Part shown: positions 29,555-35,777 of the stretch, in pieces
Layout of the letters: every line of letters starts with the position of its first letter
How positions within the stretch are numbered: position 1 is the first letter of the stretch
Assembly (NCBI GenBank): GCA_947632005.1
Contig: CANRNU010000023.1
Location: forward strand, 1 to 35,777
Origin: an uncultured Oscillospiraceae bacterium
Lineage (GTDB): Bacteria > Bacillota > Clostridia > Oscillospirales > Oscillospiraceae
Direction of reading: 5' to 3'
DNA length: 35,777 bases
Made by a program: the position numbers and the translations under genes
The notes under the pieces: model-generated
The model's database searches: none
Told to the model about the DNA's origin: nothing
What the model saw: the letters and a program-made list of their open reading frames with translations, nothing else

Positions 29555-30430
29555 ATGAAGAAGATCATCGCTATCACGCTGGCCCTTGTGCTGGCACTGA
29601 GCCTGGGCGTTTCCGCCCTGGCCGACGACGAGACCGTCACCATCAAGATCGGCGCTTCCTCTACGCCCCACGCGGAGATCCTGGAGTTCGCCAAGCCCAT
29701 CCTGGCCGAGCAGGGCATCGACCTGGACATCGTGATCTATGACGACTATGTGTTCCCCAACACCCACGTGGAAGAGGGCGAGCTGGACGCCAACTACTTC
29801 CAGCACACCCCCTATCTGAACACCTTCAACGAGGAGAACGGTACCCATCTGGTGAGCGTGGGCCTGGTCCACTATGAGCCCTTCGGCATCTACGCCGGCA
29901 AGACCGCCTCTCTGGAGGAGCTGGAAGACGGCGCCACCATTGCCATCCCCAACGACGGCTCCAACGAGACCCGCGCCCTGCTCCTGCTCCAGCAGGAGGG
30001 CCTGATCACCCTGGACGAGAGCGTGGACGCTTCCTCCAACGCCACCAAGTATGACATCGTGGACAATCCCCACGACTATGACATCCTCGAGCAGGAAGCC
30101 GCCCAGATCCCCCTGTCCCTGGAGGACGTGGACCTGGCCGTCATCAACGGCAACTACGCCCTGCAGGCGGGCCTGAACGCCGGCACCGACGCTCTGGCCG
30201 TGGAGGACGCCTCCGGTGACGGCGCCATCACCTACGCCAACATCCTGTGCGTCAAGGAGGGCAACGAGGACAACGAGGCCATCCAGACCCTGCTGGAGGT
30301 GCTGCAGTCCGACGAGGTGGCCCAGTTCATCGACGAGAAGTATGAAGGCGCCGTGGTGGCCATCACCGGCGAGGAGACCGCTGAGGAAGAGGCTCCCGCT
30401 GAGGACGCCGCCGAGGAAGCTGCGGAATAA
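29555..30430 (+). CDS. metQ: Methionine-binding protein MetQ with acidic tail, no lipobox
   Basis: The 291-residue extracytoplasmic binding protein of the MetQ/NlpA family contains IGASSTPHAEILEFAKP, YDDYVFPNTHVEEGELDANYFQH and VHYEPFGIY (each typical of the family). The signal peptide MKKIIAITLALVLALSLGVSALADD has an alanine-type cleavage site and no cysteine, so it is not a lipoprotein as drawn, which is unusual for a Gram-positive binding protein. After the fold a tail of about 20 residues (EETAEEEAPAEDAAEEAAE) matches the repeat of the tiny lipoprotein at 12992-13240, with 26 identical bases. The ribosome site is AAGGAG. The gene lies 42 bases after metI. How it stays near the cell is open; the acidic tail could take part. 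Confidence 0.9.
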   Translation: MKKIIAITLALVLALSLGVSALADDETVTIKIGASSTPHAEILEFAKPILAEQGIDLDIVIYDDYVFPNTHVEEGELDANYFQHTPYLNTFNEENGTHLVSVGLVHYEPFGIYAGKTASLEELEDGATIAIPNDGSNETRALLLLQQEGLITLDESVDASSNATKYDIVDNPHDYDILEQEAAQIPLSLEDVDLAVINGNYALQAGLNAGTDALAVEDASGDGAITYANILCVKEGNEDNEAIQTLLEVLQSDEVAQFIDEKYEGAVVAITGEETAEEEAPAEDAAEEAAE

Positions 30431-30442
30431 AATCGGATCTCT

Positions 30443-30472
30443 GTCCCGGCTCGCAAGAGCCGGGACTTTTTT
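30443..30472 (+). terminator. Intrinsic terminator of met operon
   Basis: GTCCCGGCTC (30443-30452) pairs perfectly with GAGCCGGGAC (30457-30466) around GCAA, then six T residues. Confidence 0.95.
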
Positions 30473-30501
30473 ACTTTTTGTGACATCTCTTTACTTTTTG
30501 T
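30470..30501 (+). repeat. Two 12-base direct repeats upstream of surface-protein gene
   Basis: TTTACTTTTTGT occurs at 30470-30481 and again at 30490-30501, a 20-base period (about two helical turns), ahead of the surface-protein gene. The second copy begins a possible weak promoter (TTTACT at 30490-30495, 17 bases, TAAAGT). It may be a regulator binding site. Function is unproven. Confidence 0.4.
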
Positions 30502-30562
30502 TTCCTGTGTGGTAAAGTGAGGGCAGAGGAAGAGACCACATATCTTGATGGGGGGGAAGCGC

Positions 30563-32911
30563 ATGAAACACAAGAGATGGTTTGCAGCCGTGCTTTGTCT
30601 TGCACTGCTGGCTGCATACCCGGGCGTGAGCGCCTGGGCGGACGACGGCGGCATCGACACCGGAATGCTGCTGCCCGGCACAGGGCCGGTCATCGTTCCG
30701 GAAGAGGAGACCCGGTACTATGAGCCGGAGACCGGGGAGACGGAGACTGTGTCTGCCCGGCTGGTGACGGAGAGCACCCCCGCCCTGGAGGAGGGGTGGT
30801 ACGCGGCAGCCGGAGAGCTGCATCTGACCGGGCCCCTGGCGGTGACCGGGAAGGTGGACTTGATCTTGAAGGACGGCGCGGTGATGACCGTCCCCGGTCT
30901 GGAAGTGGCTCCGGGCGGCTGCCTGGCCCTCTGGAGCGAGACCGCCGGGGGCACGGGCATGCTGGAGGTGTCCCGGCAGGCAGAGAGCGGCATGCCCGCC
31001 ATCGTGGGCAGCGTGGCCGTGAAGGGCGGCTGCGTGGCCGCCGCAGGATGGTCCGCCGGAGAGTCCGCTCCCGACGGCACGGCCGGGACCTTCACCGTGG
31101 ACGAACACTACAGCCACCTGGTCCTAGGGGGCGCGGACGTCATGGATGCCCAGCCTGTGGCCTGGACCGGCAGCTCGGGCGCCGATATGAGCGCCCTGGA
31201 CTGGTTCGGCGTGGCCCCCATGACGGTCCAGGAGCTCCGGGTGGAGCCGGCGGAGGTCTCCCTCGCAGCTGGAGACAGCGCCGCCTTTTCTGCCAAGCTG
31301 GGGGTCCGGGCGGCAGAGCAGGTCTATGATCTGGACGTGACCGCCGAGACGGTCTGGTCCCTGGAGGGGGCGGAGGCCTCCTGGATGGACGGATACACCC
31401 TGACCGTTGGGGCGGAGGAGACCAGCTCTGCCCTGACCGTGATGGCTGGCTGGAACGGCTATTCGGCGTCTGCATCCGCGGCGGTGGAGATCCCCGCTAC
31501 GCCGGAGCCGACGCCGGAACCAACGCTGGAACCCACACCTGAACCGACACCCGAGCCGACGCCGGAGCCGACGCCGGAACCAACGCCGGAACCAACGCTG
31601 GAACCCACGCCTGAACCGACACCTGAACCGACACCCGAGCCGACGCCGGAGCCCACGCCGGAGCCTACACCGGAACCGACGCCGGAGCCCACACCCGAGC
31701 CTACACCGGAGCCGACGCCGGAACCCACGGCGACGCCCGCGCCCACGCCCACAGCGACGCCTGTGCCCACGCCGGTGGCCGCGCCGCCCGCTGCAAACGG
31801 ACCGGGCGTGGAGGAGCCCACGGCGACCCTTGAGCCCACATCTGCGCCCGCCCCGGAGACGGCCCTGGCCGTCACCGGCGGGACCCTTGGGACCGATTAC
31901 GCCTATGAGGGCGGTGTTTTGACTGTCCTGTCGGGGAAAGCCATGCACATCCAAAACCGCATGGGCGCTCCCGCAGGCGACTGCATCTACATCGACAGCG
32001 GCGTGCGTGCCGTTCTGGTACTGGAGGGCGTGGACATCCGGGCGGCCGGAAGCCCTGCCATCCAGTTGGGCGACGGGGCGAGCCTGAACATCAGCCTGGC
32101 GCGGGACAACTTCTTGCAGGGCGGCAGCGGCTGTGTTGCCATCGCCGCGGCCTCCGGCGGCCTGACGTTCAGCAAAGGACCTGTTCCCGGTGCGGGGACC
32201 CTGACCGCCGTCGGCGGGGGTGTGCAGGCACTTGGCAGCGCGCCCGGCTTCAGCGACTTTGTCCACGCGACCTATGCCAGCAGAGAGAGCAGCGGCGCAG
32301 GCAGCTCCTTCGTGGAGTTGTCCGGCGCTCCGGCAGGAGATTGGAGCGCCTGGCAATGGGTCCGCATCCTTCCGCTGGATATGCGGAGCGTGATGGTGGA
32401 GCCCGCATCGGCCTCCATCGCCCTGAACGGGGTGGACCCGGTCACCGGGCAGTTCAGCGCCACGCTGAACGGCTTTGCCGGCGGCAGTCAGGTCCAGATA
32501 CCCCTGACGGACCTGGTCCAGTGGTCGGTCACCGGCGGCACAGTCTCTGCAGTGGAGAGGGGCTTGCTCACTGTGGGCGCGGGAGAGACGGCCCCGGCGC
32601 TCACCGTGACGGCGCGCTACACCATCGGGACGGACACCTATGACGGCTCCGCCACCGTGACGCTGACCCGGCCTGAGCCCATCGAGGCGACGGAAACGCC
32701 CATCCCCACGGCGAGCCCCTCGCCCACGCCTGTGCCCACCGCCGTGCCAACCGCCGTCCCGACTGCCGTGCCCACCGCCACGCCGGAGGGCGCCTCCCCG
32801 CTGACAGGGGACGGAAATGACCCGGCCCTGTGGCTGGCCCTTCTGGCAGGCGGCGCCATTGCCCTTGGCGCGGTGCTGACAGTTGTGGGAAGAAAACACA
32901 GCGAACGATAA
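30563..32911 (+). CDS. Sortase-type surface protein with PEPT linker and duplicated Ig-like domains
   Basis: The 782-residue cell-surface protein has a signal peptide ([26 protein letters not shown]). Its N-terminal domain (about 30-215) is followed by an Ig-like domain (about 217-312, [15 protein letters not shown] to ASASAAVEI). A low-complexity linker of P-E-P-T/L units (about 313-395, DNA 31501-31735) then leads into a second Thr/Pro stretch, a beta-rich domain (about 435-600) and another Ig-like domain ([14 protein letters not shown] to GSATVTL), apparently a duplicate of the first. The C-terminus carries SPLTGDGND, a hydrophobic helix and basic RKHSER, fitting a variant LPXTG sorting signal. 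The start at 30563 follows GGGGGGAAG. Possible adhesin or mucin-facing role is inference. No enzymatic motif is seen. Confidence 0.8.
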   Translation: MKHKRWFAAVLCLALLAAYPGVSAWADDGGIDTGMLLPGTGPVIVPEEETRYYEPETGETETVSARLVTESTPALEEGWYAAAGELHLTGPLAVTGKVDLILKDGAVMTVPGLEVAPGGCLALWSETAGGTGMLEVSRQAESGMPAIVGSVAVKGGCVAAAGWSAGESAPDGTAGTFTVDEHYSHLVLGGADVMDAQPVAWTGSSGADMSALDWFGVAPMTVQELRVEPAEVSLAAGDSAAFSAKLGVRAAEQVYDLDVTAETVWSLEGAEASWMDGYTLTVGAEETSSALTVMAGWNGYSASASAAVEIPATPEPTPEPTLEPTPEPTPEPTPEPTPEPTPEPTLEPTPEPTPEPTPEPTPEPTPEPTPEPTPEPTPEPTPEPTPEPTATPAPTPTATPVPTPVAAPPAANGPGVEEPTATLEPTSAPAPETALAVTGGTLGTDYAYEGGVLTVLSGKAMHIQNRMGAPAGDCIYIDSGVRAVLVLEGVDIRAAGSPAIQLGDGASLNISLARDNFLQGGSGCVAIAAASGGLTFSKGPVPGAGTLTAVGGGVQALGSAPGFSDFVHATYASRESSGAGSSFVELSGAPAGDWSAWQWVRILPLDMRSVMVEPASASIALNGVDPVTGQFSATLNGFAGGSQVQIPLTDLVQWSVTGGTVSAVERGLLTVGAGETAPALTVTARYTIGTDTYDGSATVTLTRPEPIEATETPIPTASPSPTPVPTAVPTAVPTAVPTATPEGASPLTGDGNDPALWLALLAGGAIALGAVLTVVGRKHSER

Positions 32912-32924
32912 AATGATAAGGAGA

Positions 32925-32953
32925 GCCCCCGCCGGAAGCCCGGCGGGGGCTTT
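32925..32953. terminator. Terminator between convergent genes
   Basis: GCCCCCGCCGG (32925-32935) pairs with CCGGCGGGGGC (32940-32950), 4-base loop, then only TTT. It serves the surface-protein gene, and as a hairpin also the asnB gene that ends at 32957. Confidence 0.75.
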
Positions 32954-32956
32954 GCG

Positions 32957-34789
32957 TCACACCAGCCGTACCTGGTATTTTTTCATCCAGTAGTTGACCT
33001 GGAGCATATAGGCGATGGTCTGTGGGGTGGTCATGAGTTGGCCGTACCAGGGCTGGGCCTTGTCGTCGTGCAGAAGGTCCTCCAGGGCGTCCCGCCGGAC
33101 GATGGCCAGCAGGGGGGCGTCCCGGTCCGCCAGCACCTGCCGCAGCCGCTTTGATACCTCTGCCATGTAGGCCGGGTTATGGGTCTTGGGGTAGGGGCTC
33201 TTTTTCCGCCACAGGATCTCAGGGGGCAGGTAGTCCTTCATGGCCTCCCGCAGCAGGCCCTTTTCGTAATGGCGCCAGTCCTTCCACTCCCAGGGCACCG
33301 AATAGAGATACTCCGCGATCCGGTGGTCGCAGAAGGGGACCCGGACCTCCAGGGCGGAGTACATGCTCATCCTGTCCTTCCGGTCCAGGAGGGTCTGCAT
33401 GAACCAGTCGGTGTTGAGACGCATCATCTCCCGCATGCGCTTATCCACGGGGCTGTCGGTGCCCAGCGCGTCCGTGTCCGCCAGGGTCATGCGGTATTTC
33501 TCCATGAGGTATTCCCGGGCGTCCAGGCCCTGGGCATACTCCGGCCGGAGAAAGCCCGCCCGGTACTGGATGGACTGGGCCCAGGGAAAGCCCTCGGCCA
33601 TGCGTATCTTCTCGTCCCGATACCAGGGATAGCCCCCGAATATCTCGTCGGCGCACTCCCCGGAGAGGGCCACGGTCACATGCTCCTTGATGTGCTTGCA
33701 GAATTGGAGAAGGGAGGAGTCCACGTCGCTCATCCCCGGCAGGTCCCGGGCGTCCACCGCCTCGCAGAGGCCGTCTGCCAGCTCCAGGGTGTCCAGCACG
33801 GTCAGATGGTTCTCGCATCCCAGCCAGTCCCGGAGCTTGGGGATGTACACCGTGTCGCTGGTGGGCTGGAACCTGGTCTCGTGGAAGTATTGCAGGTGGT
33901 CTTTGTAGTCCACGGAGAAGGTGTGCAGGACCTGGCCCCGCTCCTTCATGTGCCGGTCGGCGATGGAGCAGATGAGCCCTGAGTCCAGGCCGCCGGACAA
34001 AAATGTGCCGATGGGCACATCGGATACCAGCTGGCGCCGGATGGCGTCGGTGACCAGATACCGGACCGTATCCACGGTGGTGTCGAAGCTGTCCTGGTGT
34101 TCCCGGGCCCGCAGCATCCAGTAGCGCTCGGTGCGAAGGCCCTTTTCATCGAACCAGCCCCGCCAGCCGGGGCGCAGCTCCTCCACGCCCCGGAATACGC
34201 CGCAGCCCGGGGTCCGGCCCGGGCCCGTCAGCACCACCTCCAGCACCGCCTCCCGGTCCGCCAGGGGCTCCACCAGGGGATGGGCCAGCAGGCCCTTGAT
34301 CTCCGAGGCGAAGAGGAAGGTCCCGCCCCGGAGGGCGTAAAAGAAGGGCTTTACCCCCATCCGGTCCCGGGCCATGAACAGCCGCCGCTCCGCCGCGTCC
34401 CAGACGGCGAAGGCAAAGATGCCGTTGAAGCGGTCCACACAGGCCCCGCCCCACTGGATGAAGCTGTGGAGCACCACCTCCGTGTCCGACCAGCCGCTGA
34501 ACGCATGGCCCAGGGCCTTGAGCTCTGTGCGGACCTCGTCGGTGTTGTAAAGCTCGCCGTTGTACACGATGGTGTACAGCCGCCCGTCCCGGCCCGCTGT
34601 CATGGGCTGGCGGCCATTGTCGATGTCGATGACGGCCAGGCGGTTGTGCAGCAGCGCCGCGTCCGCGGTCACATAGATCCCGTGCTGGTCAGGTCCCCGC
34701 CGGGTCATGGTCCGCTGCATGGCGGTGAACACCGCGCCCTGGTCCCGCAGATCGTTTTGGAAGTCTATCACTCCCGCGATGGAACACAT
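32957..34789 (-). CDS. asnB: Glutamine-hydrolysing asparagine synthetase B
   Basis: The 610-residue enzyme makes asparagine from aspartate, ATP and glutamine. The N-terminal class II glutaminase domain starts MCSIAGVIDF with catalytic Cys2, and RRGPDQHG, NGELYN and SDTEVVL follow. The synthetase domain has the ATP pyrophosphatase P-loop FLSGGLDSGLI (about 258-268), then ALSGECADEIFGGYPWY and RKDRMSMYSALEVRVPFCDH. The start at 34789 is chosen because Cys must be residue 2; an upstream in-frame ATG at 34813 would bury it. The length fits the long AsnB/AsnO type of Firmicutes (about 610-630). Upstream lies a hairpin after obg, so it either has its own weak promoter or relies on read-through. Confidence 0.93.
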   Translation of the reverse strand: MCSIAGVIDFQNDLRDQGAVFTAMQRTMTRRGPDQHGIYVTADAALLHNRLAVIDIDNGRQPMTAGRDGRLYTIVYNGELYNTDEVRTELKALGHAFSGWSDTEVVLHSFIQWGGACVDRFNGIFAFAVWDAAERRLFMARDRMGVKPFFYALRGGTFLFASEIKGLLAHPLVEPLADREAVLEVVLTGPGRTPGCGVFRGVEELRPGWRGWFDEKGLRTERYWMLRAREHQDSFDTTVDTVRYLVTDAIRRQLVSDVPIGTFLSGGLDSGLICSIADRHMKERGQVLHTFSVDYKDHLQYFHETRFQPTSDTVYIPKLRDWLGCENHLTVLDTLELADGLCEAVDARDLPGMSDVDSSLLQFCKHIKEHVTVALSGECADEIFGGYPWYRDEKIRMAEGFPWAQSIQYRAGFLRPEYAQGLDAREYLMEKYRMTLADTDALGTDSPVDKRMREMMRLNTDWFMQTLLDRKDRMSMYSALEVRVPFCDHRIAEYLYSVPWEWKDWRHYEKGLLREAMKDYLPPEILWRKKSPYPKTHNPAYMAEVSKRLRQVLADRDAPLLAIVRRDALEDLLHDDKAQPWYGQLMTTPQTIAYMLQVNYWMKKYQVRLV

Positions 34790-34817
34790 ATCCAGATCAC
34801 CCCATTTGAGCAAAATG

Positions 34818-34847
34818 AAAAGGCACGCGGATCTTTGCGTGCCTTTT
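34818..34847 (-). terminator. Hairpin between obg and asnB
   Basis: AAAAGGCACGC (34818-34828) pairs perfectly with GCGTGCCTTTT (34837-34847), 8-base loop. On the minus strand it follows the obg stop by about 45 bases and is followed by CATTTTGC. It is most simply the obg terminator; it lies about 28 bases before asnB. Confidence 0.8.
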
Positions 34848-34892
34848 GTCTATTCAGGTCAGTATATGCGGGGCTGAGAAAAGGGTGCGCGG

Positions 34893-35777
34893 TCAGCTGT
34901 AGTACTCGAATTCCAGTTCGGCGATGGAGATGGTGTCGCCGTCGGCGAGGCCCATGGCCTCCATCCGGTCGTATACCCCTGCCTCCCGGAGCTTCCGGTC
35001 CATGTACATGCGGGATTCGTAGTCGGCGAAGTTCACCCGGCTCACCAGCCGGTCCAGCCAGTCCCCCTGGATGAGCCACACATCGCCCTCCTTGCGGATG
35101 GTGAGGTCATCTGCGGTGCCCAGCTTCACCTCCGGGGCCACATAGTCCGGCTCGTACACCGTCACCGGGGGCAGGTCGCGCAGCCTCGTCCCGGCGGCGT
35201 AGATGAGCTCCTGGATGCCCTGGTGGGCCGCGGCGGATATCTCGAATACCGGATAGCCCTTCTTTTCCACATAGGACTTAAAATCCTTCAGGGCCGTGCT
35301 GTCAGGGGGGAGCAGGTCGCACTTGTTGGCGGCCACGATCTGAGGCCGGGCGGCAAGGTCCGGGCTGTACTGGGCAAGCTCGGCGTTGATGGCCTCAAAA
35401 TCCTCGATGGGGTCCCGGCCCTCCGAGCCGGACACGTCCACCACATGGATGAGAAGCCTGCACCGGTCGATGTGGCGCAGAAAGTCGTGCCCCAGGCCCG
35501 CACCCTCGCTTGCTCCCTCGATGATGCCGGGGATGTCCGCCAGGATGAAGGAGTTATAATCCCCCACATACACCACGCCGAGGTTGGGGAACAGGGTGGT
35601 GAAGGGATAGTCCGCGATCTTGGGGTTGGCACGGCTCACCACGCTGAGCAGGGTGGATTTGCCCACGTTGGGGAAGCCCACCAGTCCCACGTCTGCCAGG
35701 AGCTTCAGCTCCAGCACCACCTCCCGGGCCTCCCCGGGCAGGCCGGGCTTGGCAAAGCGGGGGGTCTGCCGGGTGGG
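34893..35777 (-). CDS. obg: GTPase Obg/CgtA, partial (N-terminus beyond window)
   Basis: The visible 294 residues start within the end of the glycine-rich Obg domain ([19 protein letters not shown]) and continue with the G domain: Walker [10 protein letters not shown], the switch region [28 protein letters not shown] (DxPG), NKCD (NKxD) and the SAAAHQG G5 loop. A C-terminal OCT-type domain follows (about the last 65 residues, [21 protein letters not shown]). Obg is an essential ribosome-assembly and stress GTPase. The frame is open at the right edge, so the true start is outside; internal GTG or ATG starts near 35720 are not real starts. Confidence 0.95.
   Translation of the reverse strand, partial: PTRQTPRFAKPGLPGEAREVVLELKLLADVGLVGFPNVGKSTLLSVVSRANPKIADYPFTTLFPNLGVVYVGDYNSFILADIPGIIEGASEGAGLGHDFLRHIDRCRLLIHVVDVSGSEGRDPIEDFEAINAELAQYSPDLAARPQIVAANKCDLLPPDSTALKDFKSYVEKKGYPVFEISAAAHQGIQELIYAAGTRLRDLPPVTVYEPDYVAPEVKLGTADDLTIRKEGDVWLIQGDWLDRLVSRVNFADYESRMYMDRKLREAGVYDRMEAMGLADGDTISIAELEFEYYS

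Noticed and set aside
31501-31735. Regular short repeats suggestive of a CRISPR array or minisatellite locus
   Set aside because: The units are in frame, encode P-E-P-T, have no unique spacers and lie within a coherent surface-protein gene.

Overview
The window looks like chromosome of a high-GC, gut-type Clostridia (Oscillospirales such as Flavonifractor, Lawsonibacter or Intestinimonas relatives). This placement is inferred from the gene content: a bile salt hydrolase, a T-box leader, a glycine riboswitch, heterodimeric ABC exporters, a sortase-type surface protein, acidic EEAPAEE tails on envelope proteins, and strong AGGAGG-type ribosome sites with 17-bp-spaced sigma-A promoters. No species call is possible from the sequence alone.

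Region 1 (1-3544) differs from the rest. It has visibly lower GC and AT-ending codons. It carries a tightly overlapping two-gene module (a SLATT-domain membrane protein plus a reverse transcriptase, RT) that resembles predicted anti-phage or conflict systems. A PD-(D/E)XK Rpn-like nuclease lies opposite, then a repeat-rich non-coding stretch ending in the 3' part of a tRNA-Ala(CGC) with no 5' part. The orientation of that fragment fits the right-hand attachment scar of an integrated island lying to its left. This is the best candidate here for an under-described system.

Region 2 (3545-15333) is housekeeping and envelope. It holds a secreted HEXXH protein, a beta-CASP metallo-beta-lactamase nuclease, and a minus-strand operon of zinc-ribbon membrane protein, ABC ATPase and fused tandem ABC-2 permease. 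Divergent from that operon is a second zinc-ribbon protein. Then come a tiny lipoprotein made only of acidic repeats, a bile salt hydrolase, and a divergent DegV protein.

Region 3 (15334-30430) is dominated by transport. It contains a heterodimeric ABC exporter with one degenerate ATP site, a GT2-TPR glycosyltransferase, a glycine riboswitch in front of an alanine/glycine:cation symporter and a PutP-type proline symporter, an ECF sigma factor operon with an ABC-2 transporter, and a T-box-controlled metNIQ operon. The T-box discriminator position argues for tRNA-Met.

Region 4 (30431-35777) has a large sortase-type surface protein with a PEPT linker between duplicated Ig-like domains, a minus-strand asparagine synthetase (asnB), and the 3' part of obg, which runs off the right edge.

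Intergenic regions are mostly short and explained by promoters and terminators. Most other open frames are antisense shadows of high-GC genes.
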